Shown: one piece after another, positions 33,861 through 43,553 of the stretch
Position numbering within the stretch: the stretch's first letter is position 1
Layout of the letters: each line of letters starts with the position of its first letter
NCBI GenBank assembly: GCA_029856045.1
Contig: JAHQWG010000046.1
Coordinates: 53,477 to 117,476, forward strand
DNA length: 64,000 nt
Direction of reading: 5' to 3'
Source of the DNA: Promethearchaeia archaeon
Lineage (GTDB): Archaea; Asgardarchaeota; Lokiarchaeia; Sigyniarchaeales; SOKP01
Notes under the pieces: model-generated
What the model was told of the DNA's origin: nothing
The model's input: the letters and a program-made list of their open reading frames with translations, nothing else
The model's database searches: none
Program-made: the position numbers and the translations under genes

Positions 33861-35117
33861 TTAAACACGCTCAATTATCATACCTCCTAAAATAACCGGG
33901 CTTGATGCGTTGAAAAGTTCAGTTGCTTTCTCTAATTTTGAATTATCTTTCGCATAAATTTTAAAAATTAGATCTCCTTCTTTAACCAGCGCACCAATTT
34001 TTTTGAAGAGTTCGATCCCGGCTGATTTTTCTTGTGGACAGCCAGCCGTTTTAGCAATTTTATTAATTATTGAATTATCAATATCGGTTACATAGCCTGA
34101 TTTGGCTGAGAAGAATTCTGCTTCTAAGGGACCTACTTCAATATCTTCAGGTTTGATATTTGGATTTCCCTCTTGGATTTCTATGATTTTCTTCATTTTT
34201 TCTAATGCTTTTCCGGATCTTAATATATTTTTTGCCATATGTTGTCCAGTTCCTTGTTGGGCTTTTCCACCCATTTCTAATAGGATACCCGCTAAATCAG
34301 TTGATTTTTCAATTAAAGAATTTGGTCCTTTTTTATAATCATATAAAAGGTATAAGGCTTCTCGTGCTTCTATTGCTGGACCTACACAATGTCCAATAGG
34401 TTGGATTGCATTTGTTAAGGCACATTCCGTTTCAATTTTTACTTTTTTTGAGATTTCTTTAAAAAATAACGCAAATTTACGTCCTTCATCTGCATTCTTA
34501 AATTTAGTACCTTTTCCGCAAGGAATATCTAAAACAAGCTTTTTTACACCCATAGACATTTTTTTTGCAAGAATTGACGGAATCATTAATCCAAATGGAT
34601 CTAAGTGCAATTTTTTCTCAATTTTAATCAAGAGCGAATCTGCTGGGACTGTTTCAAGATGCCCCCCCCATATAATACAAGCACCATTTTTTTTAACCAT
34701 TTCTTTAACTTCATCAGATTTAAATTTAACTGGAGCAAGTGTTTCCATTGAATCAGCAGTACCAGAAGGGGATGTGATTGCTCTTGTAGAAGTTTTTGGA
34801 ATAATCAACCCAGCAGCTGCAACTATTGGGACAATTATTAAACTAACTTTATTACCTGGAACTCCACCAGTGCTATGTTTATCATACACATCTGAACCAA
34901 AATCAAATATATTTCCTGTGCTAACTTCTGCTAGTGTTAAACTTACAATTTCTTGATTCATCAATCCATGTATCTTTACTGCAGTAACAAATGCCGCTAG
35001 TTCTACATCTGATAATCTTCCATTAACTATATCGTTAATAATTTCATTAATTTCCGATGCAGATAATATTTTCCCTTTAACCTTCTTTAAAATACAATCA
35101 TAACTTATTGAAGACAT
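33861..35117 (-). CDS. AMP/thymidine phosphorylase family protein
   Basis: This is a nucleoside or nucleotide phosphorylase of 418 residues. The phosphate-binding motif is DKHSTGGVPGNKVSL near residue 79, followed by TSTRAITSPSGTADSMETLAP. Both are typical of archaeal AMP phosphorylase. The C-terminal domain has EAEFFSAKSGYVTDID and VKEGDLIFKIYA. Characterised archaeal AMP phosphorylases carry about 80 further N-terminal residues that are missing here, so the size fits DeoA-type thymidine phosphorylase. With AMP as substrate it would feed the ribose-1,5-bisphosphate route, which could link it to the RuBisCO-like gene at 51.7-53.0 kb. Which nucleotide it uses is open. Confidence 0.82.
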   Translation of the reverse strand: MSSISYDCILKKVKGKILSASEINEIINDIVNGRLSDVELAAFVTAVKIHGLMNQEIVSLTLAEVSTGNIFDFGSDVYDKHSTGGVPGNKVSLIIVPIVAAAGLIIPKTSTRAITSPSGTADSMETLAPVKFKSDEVKEMVKKNGACIIWGGHLETVPADSLLIKIEKKLHLDPFGLMIPSILAKKMSMGVKKLVLDIPCGKGTKFKNADEGRKFALFFKEISKKVKIETECALTNAIQPIGHCVGPAIEAREALYLLYDYKKGPNSLIEKSTDLAGILLEMGGKAQQGTGQHMAKNILRSGKALEKMKKIIEIQEGNPNIKPEDIEVGPLEAEFFSAKSGYVTDIDNSIINKIAKTAGCPQEKSAGIELFKKIGALVKEGDLIFKIYAKDNSKLEKATELFNASSPVILGGMIIERV

Positions 35118-35349
35118 AAAATCATGTTAGGTAATGAATCGATTATATTATATTAATATAAATGGATTCAATAATTTAATATTGCCGTTAGAGAAAAAAA
35201 TAGACAATTTAATGTATAATTAATTATTTAATCGTTCCAATCGTTATAGTTGGATGCATTTATTGAAAGAGAGGTTAAAATTAATCGTTCTAGTACTAAT
35301 AATGTACCTATTTTATTAATATCAAATTTAAAAAAAAATTATAATTCGA

Positions 35350-35685
35350 TTAATAATTTACCCAGATTCCTATAAGTGTGCCATATAAAAAAAACAATAT
35401 TGGCAAAAACACTATAATAATTATAATTATTAAAATATATTTTAAAGAACTACGAGAAATATGTAATTTTTTACCAATTTTATATCGATGGTAAATATTT
35501 ATACAAATTATAACACCAAGTATTGAAAGGGTTATCATCCAATAATATATTAAATAATATGCCACAAAAGCTATAAGTGCAATAAGATATGGATAAATAA
35601 ATAAGCTTGCAATAATTGCTCCAACTGTTATAATTAGTAAAATAATAATCTGAATATCTTTTTTTTCTATTCTATCTGAAGACAA
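35350..35685 (-). CDS. Small membrane protein, hypothetical
   Basis: This is a 111-residue protein with three hydrophobic helices near residues 10-30, 32-60 and 82-105. A basic loop (HRYKIGKKLHISRSS) precedes the last helix. It has no recognised motifs and no clear operon partner. It may be a real gene because its start is followed by charged residues and its codon use matches neighbours, but evidence is limited. Confidence 0.45.
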   Translation of the reverse strand: MSSDRIEKKDIQIIILLIITVGAIIASLFIYPYLIALIAFVAYYLIYYWMITLSILGVIICINIYHRYKIGKKLHISRSSLKYILIIIIIIVFLPILFFLYGTLIGIWVNY

Positions 35686-36210
35686 TAAATCATACTCTTA
35701 TTTTTTATAAATTTTATATTTTTTTTTTGTTTATAAAATTTTTCTTTTCCATTTTTTATCTAGAATTAAAGATTAAATTTTAAAGTTTCCAAATTCCTTA
35801 ATATTGCCAAAATGATGAAGTTTATACAGATTATTGGTAGAATTGTTTAGATTTGTTCATTCAGAATTTAATATAAATTGGATAAAATCATTAGGAAATA
35901 GTAAAAAATTTTTAAAAATTTTTTTTCTAATATCGGAAAAGATACGAAAAATTGTAATTTGCAAAATTGCTCAAAAGATTCTATTTTATTTGAAATATTT
36001 TTTTTAAATTTTATCAAAGTTTAGTAAATATTATTAAATTGATTAGGAGTGATGTTTTTAACAATCTTCTTAAAAATATCTTGAAATTTAAAATACAGCA
36101 TTTTAATTTAATTGAGTTTGCAATTAAATGAAATTGATTAAAGAATAAGTTAAGAATTTAATTAACAATTTTTAAGTTTAAACAACTAAAATTGAGTGTT
36201 TTTTTCTAAC
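35686..36210. other. Long AT-rich intergenic region
   Basis: About 525 bp between two same-strand genes has no open frame of note. I see no tRNA fold, CRISPR-type repeat or clear hairpin, only short T and A tracts. It should contain the promoter of the small membrane protein gene and the end of the M28 peptidase transcript. Confidence 0.5.
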
Positions 36211-37413
36211 TCATTTTATTTTTAAATCTATAGTTTTAATCGCATTAAAACATATATCCAAACAACCGTTGAGAATTTCAGAAGAACATTTTTCAGGAGA
36301 ATCTTTTATCGAATGAATAACTTCACAATCCTTAACTGAATGAAAACAGCATATTTGAAATTTTTTATTAGTTTTTTTTACAAACGATCGAAATGATTTA
36401 TGATCACTATCAATTCCAATTTTTTTCCTGTATTTTATTATACAGATATTCAATCTTTTTGCAGATACTTCAAGAATATCATTCAAATGATTATTAATTT
36501 TTCGTTTTTTAATTAAGCCAATTTTATCTAAAAGTCCAATATAGGTTCCTACCATATCAATGTTAATATTAAAAGAATTGTAAAGATCAAAATCTTGATT
36601 TAATTCATCAAAATATCTCTCACAGAATTTTTTTGAGCCTTTTAAACCAAATTCTTCAGCACCGCACCACAGAAACAGAAGATTTATTTTTTCGGGAGGA
36701 TATTCTTTAAAGAGTTTTGCCAATTCAATCAAAATAGCAACCCCACTCGCATTATCAATCGAACCAGTTGATTCACTCGTTTTAATACGTGAAATAAAAA
36801 AAAAAAATGGTAATATTATACATATTCCAATTAAAGAAGATGCTCCAATAAATAATTTGAAAAATTCACTAATAGACCACTCAAAATAAGATCCAATATA
36901 TACAATTGATGAAATAATTATAATTAATAAAAAATAAGGTGTTATAATAATTGTTAATAATAAATTTAAAAATCTCTGCCATTTAAAGGTAAATTTTGAC
37001 AAAATAGAATCATAGTGAGCTGAAAAAATAACTAAAGGTCGCTTTAATTCATTATTTTTTGCCGGTATTTTTGCTATGATATTACGTGATTTTTTTTTTC
37101 TTATTAATGAAATATTACGCATTTTATTAGACATAAATCTTAAAACGAAATATATTATTAAAATCAGAATCAAACGTAGAATGAACAAAAAACTTAAGAT
37201 AATTATATATATTATTCTTATTAATAAACGATTAGGACTTGTCCATTTAAAATATTCAATATTGGTTTCAATATTTTCTTTTGTTAATTCTTTTTCGATA
37301 TAATTAATAGTTTTTATTTCTCCCACAGTTGAAGCTGTACGATTAAAAGCTAAAGATTTGACATGTATTATCGTTGCTTTATCATTAAATGATTTTAAAT
37401 TTGAAATAGACAT
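36211..37413 (-). CDS. M28-family zinc aminopeptidase with internal membrane helices
   Basis: This is an M28-type metallopeptidase of 400 residues. The metal and catalytic motifs are in order: FSAHYDS (~residue 130), SIDNASGVAILIEL, LWCGAEEFGLKGS with the catalytic Glu pair, NINIDMVG, and GIDSDHKSF with the last His ligand. Two hydrophobic segments lie before the first motif (residues ~70-95) and two more between the first and second motifs (residues ~145-205), so the domain is interrupted by membrane helices. It probably cleaves N-terminal residues from peptides at the membrane. It lies beside the Opp peptide importer genes on the same strand, which fits peptide use. Confidence 0.8.
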   Translation of the reverse strand: MSISNLKSFNDKATIIHVKSLAFNRTASTVGEIKTINYIEKELTKENIETNIEYFKWTSPNRLLIRIIYIIILSFLFILRLILILIIYFVLRFMSNKMRNISLIRKKKSRNIIAKIPAKNNELKRPLVIFSAHYDSILSKFTFKWQRFLNLLLTIIITPYFLLIIIISSIVYIGSYFEWSISEFFKLFIGASSLIGICIILPFFFFISRIKTSESTGSIDNASGVAILIELAKLFKEYPPEKINLLFLWCGAEEFGLKGSKKFCERYFDELNQDFDLYNSFNINIDMVGTYIGLLDKIGLIKKRKINNHLNDILEVSAKRLNICIIKYRKKIGIDSDHKSFRSFVKKTNKKFQICCFHSVKDCEVIHSIKDSPEKCSSEILNGCLDICFNAIKTIDLKIK

Positions 37414-37641
37414 AATAATTTATTCGAAAAATGAAAATTTAATTTTCTTCATAACTGTACTTATAAAAATAAGGCTTAATTTTAATTTTTTCAATTAAAA
37501 ATTGTAAGAATTAAAAAATACTCGATTATAAAGAAGTGTGCATTTGTAATTTATTAATGAGTTTTTAATTTTAGCGTCGAAAAATAAAGAAAATAAAATT
37601 TAATCGAAAATATAACCTACTCGTTTGTAAAGTTATCCATG

Positions 37642-38658
37642 TTATTTAGTCTGATTGCACCATATATAATGTTCTCCACCGAGATGTATCTTTTTAGGGA
37701 CATCTTCACTGCATGCCATAGATTTACCTTGTTCGAGATATTTAGGGCATCTTGGATGAAAAGGGCATCCGGAAGGCGGATTAATTGGGCTGGGAACATC
37801 ACCTTCTAAAATAACTCTGCTTGTTTTTGTAGTAGGATCAAATGTAGGTCGGGCAGATAATAATGCTCTGGTATATGGATGTGTTGGATTGTAGAAAACT
37901 TCTTCAATTGTTCCAGTCTCCACAAACTTGCCTAAATACATTACAGCAATTCTATCAGCTACGTGCTGTACTACGCTTAAATCGTGTGTAATAAATAATA
38001 AAGATAAATTAAACTTCCTCTGAAGATCTTTTAATAGATTTAAAATTTGAGCTTGAACAGATACGTCAAGGGCAGAGGTTGGTTCATCTAAAATAATAAT
38101 CTCCGGATTACACGCTAGAGCTCTGGCAATTATGATTCTTTGTTTTTGACCTCCAGAAAATTCATGTGGATATCTATCCAAGTGTTCCATTTTCATGGAA
38201 ACTGTTTCCAGAAGTTCAAGAACACGCTTGCGAATTTCCCTCGTTTTCTTCATTCTTTCTAGAATTCTAAGAGGTTCTCCTATAATATTAACAATTTTCC
38301 AGCGTGGATTTAATGAGGCATCAGGATCTTGAAAGACCATTTGAATTTTCTTACGCAAATCATTAGTAAAATTGTTATCGATTCTTACTCCTTTATAATA
38401 AATTTCTCCCGATTTCGCAGAAACTAAATTTAGAATTGTGTTACCTATTGTTGTTTTACCACATCCACTTTCTCCGACTAACCCCAGAGTTTCTTTATTA
38501 TATAGGTTAAAAGTAACTCCATCTACAGCCTTAACTTCTGCAATTTTTCTTCTAAAAAGACCACCTAAAACCGGATAATAAGTCCTAAGATTTCTTACAG
38601 ATAAAATAACTTCTGGATCTCTATCTGAATCTTCTGTTTTCTCTTCAATAAGTGTCAT
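37642..38658 (-). CDS. oppF: Oligopeptide/dipeptide ABC transporter ATPase (OppF-like)
   Basis: This ABC ATPase of 338 residues has Walker A GLVGESGCGKTT near residue 59, Q-loop MVFQDP, signature LSGG-type FSGGQKQR, Walker B EIIILDEPTSALD and switch His in FITHD. The C-terminal oligopeptide-transporter domain contains CPFHPRCP and a further Cys (MACSED), a possible iron-sulfur or zinc site seen in this family. It is the last gene of the opp operon. It pairs with OppD to drive import of peptides or other solutes. Confidence 0.93.
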   Translation of the reverse strand: MTLIEEKTEDSDRDPEVILSVRNLRTYYPVLGGLFRRKIAEVKAVDGVTFNLYNKETLGLVGESGCGKTTIGNTILNLVSAKSGEIYYKGVRIDNNFTNDLRKKIQMVFQDPDASLNPRWKIVNIIGEPLRILERMKKTREIRKRVLELLETVSMKMEHLDRYPHEFSGGQKQRIIIARALACNPEIIILDEPTSALDVSVQAQILNLLKDLQRKFNLSLLFITHDLSVVQHVADRIAVMYLGKFVETGTIEEVFYNPTHPYTRALLSARPTFDPTTKTSRVILEGDVPSPINPPSGCPFHPRCPKYLEQGKSMACSEDVPKKIHLGGEHYIWCNQTK

Positions 38659-38701
38659 TTTTTTTTCCTTTTATTTCTATTATTGATATATTATTATAAT
38701 T

Positions 38702-39982
38702 TTATACCTTATAGGATTCTAAATCTTCTTCTTTATACCATTGATATTTTGGAGAATTTTTATATTCAGGATCGAAAAGATGGCAAGCAATGAAATATTT
38801 ATTTTCTATTTCGAAAAATCTTGGTCTAATTTTATCACAAACTTCCAACCGATAATCACATCTAGGATGAAACCTACACCCCATAGGTGGATAAATTAAG
38901 TTTGGAACCATTCCTCGAATAACTAGTAATTCTTGATTTCTTTTGTCAATGCTTGGAATGGCCCCTATCAATCCTTTAGTATATGGATGGAGTGGATTCT
39001 TAAATAATTTTTCAGCTGTTCCGTATTCTACAATGTTTCCGCTATACATAACGGCGACTCTATCACACATTTCCGCAATAATTCCTAAATCATGTGTAAT
39101 CATGAGAATTGATGTATTGAATTTCTTTTCTAGATTTTTCATTAAGTCAAGAATCTGGGCTTGAATAGTAACATCTAAAGCAGTTGTTGGTTCATCTGCA
39201 ATTAATAGTAGAGGGAGACATGAAAGTGCCATTGCAATCATTATACGCTGTCTCATACCACCGCTTAACTCATGTGGATATCTATTTAGGATCCCCTTCG
39301 CATCTGCAATTCCCACCTCTTCAATAATATTTTCTGCCTTTTCTAGTGCACAATCTTTCAATTCTATTTTCTTTGGTATTTTTTTTGCGAGTTTTTTAAT
39401 TTTATCTTTAAAATCTATATTTTCTTCTTTTGTTAAATGATTTTTATTTTTATTAAATTCCTCTTTTAATCCTTTTAATTCTTGAACTAAATTTTCCCTT
39501 TCTATAAGGCGCTGATCTAACATTTTATTAAGATCCTCCTCTTGATGTAATAAAAATACTTCCGCTATTTGGTCACCAACCGTAATCACAGGATTAAGTG
39601 AATTTAGAGGATCTTGAAATATCATAGTAATATCGTTACCCCGGTGCTCTCTCATTTCCTTTTCAGATAAATTTAATAAATCGACACCATTAAACTTTAT
39701 TGTTCCTTCAATAATTTCTCCTGGAGATCTTACAAGACGTAAAATGGAAAGAGCTGTAACGGACTTTCCGCACCCAGTTTCACCGACAAGTCCAAGAGTT
39801 TCATCCTTAAACATCTTGAATGAGACACCATCTACTGCTTTAACAATTCCTTCTTCGGTATAAAAGTATGTTTTTAGATTTTTAATTTCAAGTAGGTGTT
39901 CTGATTCTTCCTCTATAACTGAATCTGCTGGATTCTTTTTATTATTTAGACCGAGCTTCTTATTTTTTTTCGTATGAATCAT
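38702..39982 (-). CDS. oppD: Oligopeptide/dipeptide ABC transporter ATPase (OppD-like)
   Basis: This ABC ATPase has Walker A GLVGETGCGKS, Q-loop MIFQDP, signature LSGGMRQR, Walker B LLIADEPTTALD and switch His ITHD, then the CRFHPRCDYRLEVC Cys motif. Between the Q-loop and the signature is an insertion of about 70 charged residues (LIERENLVQELKGLKEEF and onward), likely a coiled coil, not found in usual OppD. The start chosen is the ATG at 39982 (MIHTKKNKK), because it follows AAGAGGA and overlaps oppC by only 23 bases. An earlier in-frame ATG at 40027 would overlap oppC by 68 bases through an A-rich tract and has no ribosome site. Confidence 0.9.
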   Translation of the reverse strand: MIHTKKNKKLGLNNKKNPADSVIEEESEHLLEIKNLKTYFYTEEGIVKAVDGVSFKMFKDETLGLVGETGCGKSVTALSILRLVRSPGEIIEGTIKFNGVDLLNLSEKEMREHRGNDITMIFQDPLNSLNPVITVGDQIAEVFLLHQEEDLNKMLDQRLIERENLVQELKGLKEEFNKNKNHLTKEENIDFKDKIKKLAKKIPKKIELKDCALEKAENIIEEVGIADAKGILNRYPHELSGGMRQRIMIAMALSCLPLLLIADEPTTALDVTIQAQILDLMKNLEKKFNTSILMITHDLGIIAEMCDRVAVMYSGNIVEYGTAEKLFKNPLHPYTKGLIGAIPSIDKRNQELLVIRGMVPNLIYPPMGCRFHPRCDYRLEVCDKIRPRFFEIENKYFIACHLFDPEYKNSPKYQWYKEEDLESYKV

Positions 39983-41036
39983 TTTCCTCTTTTTTTCCCT
40001 TTTTTCTTTTTTTTTTTTTTGCACCATAAATATTTCTTAATCTTGGATCCAGGGCATCTCTTAACCCATCGCCAAGCAACATAAAACCCAATACAGCTAA
40101 TAAAATCATAAAACCAGGCCAGAAAGCTCCCCAAGGTGCTTCATATAAATGAAGTCTTGCATCAGCGATATCATTTCCCCATTCAATTAATTGAGGATCA
40201 CTAAAACCTAAAAAGGCTAATCCTGCTAAACTTAATATAATTCCACCTATGTCAAATGTGAATGAAATTATGACTGGTTGGATACAATTCGGTAGTATAT
40301 GTTTAAACATAATTCTCCAATTTCCTGCTCCGGTTACTTTTGCAGCTTGAACATAAGGTAAGTCTCGAGATTGTACTACTGAACTCCTAATTAATCTTGA
40401 ATAATAAGGAACACCGATAATTCCATATGCTAGCATTATATACTCCATATGCTGGCCCCACATTGCGATAAATACCATCGCAAGAATCAGACCTGGAAAT
40501 GCAAGTAAGATATCCATAATTCTCATGATTATTGAATCTGCCCATCCACCATAAAATCCAGCAATCACCCCAAAAATAACCCCAAATATTAAACTAAATA
40601 ATATAGAAGGTAGAGCAATTGTTAAAGAAGCTCTAGCTCCATAAATTATTCTCCCTAAAATATCACGCCCTAAACGCCCTTGACCTAAAAGATGGGCTGG
40701 AGATGGTGGATCATAATTTCCTGGGGCAATACCGACTAATACATCAAAAGTATAGGGAGAAAACCATGGTGCAAACACGGCTATAGTAACAATAAAAAAG
40801 ATAAGTAACATTCCAAAGATAGTTAATGTAGATTTCATTCTCCGAATGAATTTTCTTTTACTTATTTTCTTTTCATATTCAATCTGTCTGATTGATAATT
40901 CTTCTAATCTTGAAGCCGGTATGAGAAGGAATTTAACATTTTTCAAAATCCAAGAGAATATTTTTTTAATAATATTGTCTTTTCCTTTTGATTTTATTTC
41001 TTCTTCAATTTCTTGTTGCGTATTTTTTTTCTCCAT
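39960..41036 (-). CDS. oppC: Oligopeptide/dipeptide ABC transporter permease (OppC-like)
   Basis: This permease of 358 residues has about six membrane helices. The N-terminal cytosolic part of ~70 residues precedes the first helix (TLTIFGMLLIFFIVTIAVFAP). The ATPase-contact loop is GAGNWRIMFKHILPN, and the periplasm-type HLLGQGRLGRDILGR motif is standard for OppC/DppC. The C-terminus is a Lys-rich tail. It overlaps oppD. It forms the channel together with OppB. Confidence 0.92.
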   Translation of the reverse strand: MEKKNTQQEIEEEIKSKGKDNIIKKIFSWILKNVKFLLIPASRLEELSIRQIEYEKKISKRKFIRRMKSTLTIFGMLLIFFIVTIAVFAPWFSPYTFDVLVGIAPGNYDPPSPAHLLGQGRLGRDILGRIIYGARASLTIALPSILFSLIFGVIFGVIAGFYGGWADSIIMRIMDILLAFPGLILAMVFIAMWGQHMEYIMLAYGIIGVPYYSRLIRSSVVQSRDLPYVQAAKVTGAGNWRIMFKHILPNCIQPVIISFTFDIGGIILSLAGLAFLGFSDPQLIEWGNDIADARLHLYEAPWGAFWPGFMILLAVLGFMLLGDGLRDALDPRLRNIYGAKKKKRKKGKKEENDSYEKK

Positions 41037-41083
41037 AATTATCCTTCCATCAATCTTTTTTTAATTTGTAAATTTTCACTTAT

Positions 41084-42100
41084 TCAATATCTTATTCTTG
41101 GATCAATAAATCCGTAGACAAGATCGGTACATAAATTTACAATAACAAATGCTATTGTAATACAAAATACTACTGCGTTTAATATCCAGTAATCAAAATT
41201 AATTATAGCAACTATTATTAAGGCTCCAATGCCGTTTAAGTTAAAAGTTGATTCGGTGAGAATCGCTCCCCCTAATAAATATCCAAAATTTAATCCTATA
41301 ACTGTTATTGTAGGGATCATAGCATTTTTAAGAGCATGTGTATTTATTACATCTTTTTCTTCACATCCTTTTGCTCTTGCTGTTCTTACATAATCTTGTT
41401 CCAAAACTTCTAACATGCTTGATCGAGTTTGTCTTATAATTCCAGCAAGGGTTATAAATGATAAGCAAGCAACAGGTAAAACTAAATGATATAAATAGTC
41501 CCAAATCAAATAGATTTGACCAGATAATATAGAATCAATTATTCTGAAATGAGTAATAATTGGAGGATCGCCAATACCCGGAGTTTTATAATTAAGACCT
41601 GGAAATATGGGTATTAAGTAACCAAGAATATATCGTAAGATCATTCCCATCCAAAATACAGGTACGGCTACTCCAACGAGGGCCGTTCCCCTCAATACAG
41701 TATCCTTAGGATTATTTCTATTGGTAGCTGATATTACACCCGTTTTAATTCCGATTACTGAGGATATAACAATCGATAATATTGTAATATCGAAGGTCCT
41801 TCCAAATCTATCTAAAACAAGATCCCAAACTGGTGCGCCTCTATTAACAGTCACAGAAACGCCCCAATTACCTATAAATAAATTACCTAAATAAACAAAA
41901 AATTGCTCTATCATTGGTCGATCGAGTCCGAGTAAGTGTTGTACTCTTAGATATTCTTCATTTGTCCAACGATCCCCTAAATAGGCTGCAACTGGGTCCC
42001 CTGGCATTAATCTAGAAAGAATAAAGGTTAGAGTTATAACTCCAAATAATACAGGTAATAGCGTTACAAATCTTCTTATAATATATTTAACCATACTCAT
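41084..42100 (-). CDS. oppB: Oligopeptide/dipeptide ABC transporter permease (OppB-like)
   Basis: This permease of 338 residues has six membrane helices. The N-terminus YIIRRFVTLLPVLFGVITLTF and LMPGDPVAAYLG are typical of OppB/DppB. The EAA-like loop is ARAKGCEEKDVINTHALKNAM. It lies 47 bp upstream of oppC and 36 bp downstream of a small membrane protein gene, all on the same strand as the substrate-binding protein gene, so the operon is read from oppA to oppF. Confidence 0.93.
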   Translation of the reverse strand: MSMVKYIIRRFVTLLPVLFGVITLTFILSRLMPGDPVAAYLGDRWTNEEYLRVQHLLGLDRPMIEQFFVYLGNLFIGNWGVSVTVNRGAPVWDLVLDRFGRTFDITILSIVISSVIGIKTGVISATNRNNPKDTVLRGTALVGVAVPVFWMGMILRYILGYLIPIFPGLNYKTPGIGDPPIITHFRIIDSILSGQIYLIWDYLYHLVLPVACLSFITLAGIIRQTRSSMLEVLEQDYVRTARAKGCEEKDVINTHALKNAMIPTITVIGLNFGYLLGGAILTESTFNLNGIGALIIVAIINFDYWILNAVVFCITIAFVIVNLCTDLVYGFIDPRIRY

Positions 42101-42136
42101 AAATTAGTAAATCACCTTTACTTTTTTCATTTCTTT

Positions 42137-42607
42137 TTATATATCCTCAATTTTTTTCAATTTTTCAATATATTTTTTATACTTCTCTTTTATAATCGAA
42201 GCCACAACGGCAGTAAGGAAATTAATAGCCAATATCGACAAAATTGTTAAATAACTCTCAATTCGAATGAAATATTGACCAATAAAAGTTACATCAAGAT
42301 CATTAAGAAACCAATACCAAATCCATGACATAATGATTATGAAAGGAGTTAACCAAAGACTATTTCTTACTCCATATTCAAAGAAATCTTCTCTAATTAC
42401 CATAAAAAATACAATAGCAATGAGAATTACTAATGAAATTACTGTGGTTGGATTGAATAAAATTTGATATAAAAATAATAATTCTTCCCCGATATTTTTA
42501 AGAAAGATATTACATATGAATCCAAAAAATACAAAATGAATCAATATAAGTGCTAGCAAAAAATTACTTTGCCTATTTAAATCAATTTCCATCTTCCAAA
42601 TTTTCAT
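42137..42607 (-). CDS. Four-helix membrane protein within the opp operon
   Basis: This is a 156-residue membrane protein with four hydrophobic helices (residues ~15-38, 50-68, 80-102 and 115-140) and a Lys-rich cytosolic end. No family is recognised. Its start overlaps the stop of the upstream 286-residue protein by four bases (ATGA), so the two are coupled. Placement between the binding protein and the permeases suggests a role connected to this importer, for example a regulator or assembly factor. Confidence 0.6.
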   Translation of the reverse strand: MKIWKMEIDLNRQSNFLLALILIHFVFFGFICNIFLKNIGEELLFLYQILFNPTTVISLVILIAIVFFMVIREDFFEYGVRNSLWLTPFIIIMSWIWYWFLNDLDVTFIGQYFIRIESYLTILSILAINFLTAVVASIIKEKYKKYIEKLKKIEDI

Positions 42608-43464
42608 AATAAAATCTCCAAATCAAAGCGTTTTAATTCAAAATTTTTTAAAATCTTCCCAAATTTGTCCTTTTTAATATTGGATCTTTTATTAATTATA
42701 CTATTATTATTCCATATTTTTAAGTCAATAGTATTTTGAGAATTTTCCATAAGTAATTTTTTATTATATGAGAAAACATCAATAATATCATCATAAATTA
42801 AATATGGGACAAAATTCATAAATCTTTTTTTATCATTCTTTAAATCATTAACATCAATAGAGACAATTTCCGGATAATATTGATTATTTTTTTCTTTATA
42901 AAGTTTTACAGTTAGTTTTGATTCTTTATGGATAATTTGAAGTTCATTTCCTTCAATCCTTCTCTTAAAGTAGCTAATAACATTTTCACAATATTTTATG
43001 TGCTCTAAATGATATTCCTCGTTTTTATAGTCAATACACTTATTTTCACAGTAAGCATAAGATTTTAGGAATTTTGAAATTAAAAATGTAAAATCCTTTG
43101 TTAAACTAGGAATTTCTGCTTTTAACGCGAGGGAATTTTCAAACCAACGAGTTATTATTTCTTTGTTTAGGTTTAAAAGGGTTTTTTCTTGAAATTTTTT
43201 TTTTGCAAAATTTATTAAATTTTTTAATCCAGTTAATAAAAAAGATTTCATATTCAATACTAGAGCCAACTTGTCAATTAATCGATTTATTTTAGTAATA
43301 TCAGGTAAAATGAAAAATGTTGATTCTCCTTTAACTAATTTATCAATTCTCATTGGAATTGGCATTATAGGAATTTTAAAAATTTCTGTGCCAAATATGT
43401 CGAAATAAAAACCCACTGGTGCAAGATCACTTTTAAAAGTCTTGAAAATTTTTTTAGCGGTCAT
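42604..43464 (-). CDS. Unknown soluble protein within the opp operon
   Basis: This is a 286-residue protein of unknown family. The first 60 residues are mixed, with FFILPDITKINRLIDKLALV. The middle is helical with a Cys pair in YAYCENKCIDY and a third Cys in HIKYCENVISYF. The C-terminal third is beta-rich and ends in a basic region. No signal peptide or membrane helix is seen. It sits 89 bp after oppA and is coupled by ATGA to the small membrane protein. Together they may form a cytosolic and membrane pair acting on the transporter. No function is claimed. Confidence 0.6.
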   Translation of the reverse strand: MTAKKIFKTFKSDLAPVGFYFDIFGTEIFKIPIMPIPMRIDKLVKGESTFFILPDITKINRLIDKLALVLNMKSFLLTGLKNLINFAKKKFQEKTLLNLNKEIITRWFENSLALKAEIPSLTKDFTFLISKFLKSYAYCENKCIDYKNEEYHLEHIKYCENVISYFKRRIEGNELQIIHKESKLTVKLYKEKNNQYYPEIVSIDVNDLKNDKKRFMNFVPYLIYDDIIDVFSYNKKLLMENSQNTIDLKIWNNNSIINKRSNIKKDKFGKILKNFELKRFDLEILL

Positions 43465-43553
43465 GAAAAAAACCAGTAAAATTATTTATTTTAAAATATG
43501 TTAAAAAAAAAAAGATTATATATTTTATTTTTTTTCCTATTTGATTGATTGTT

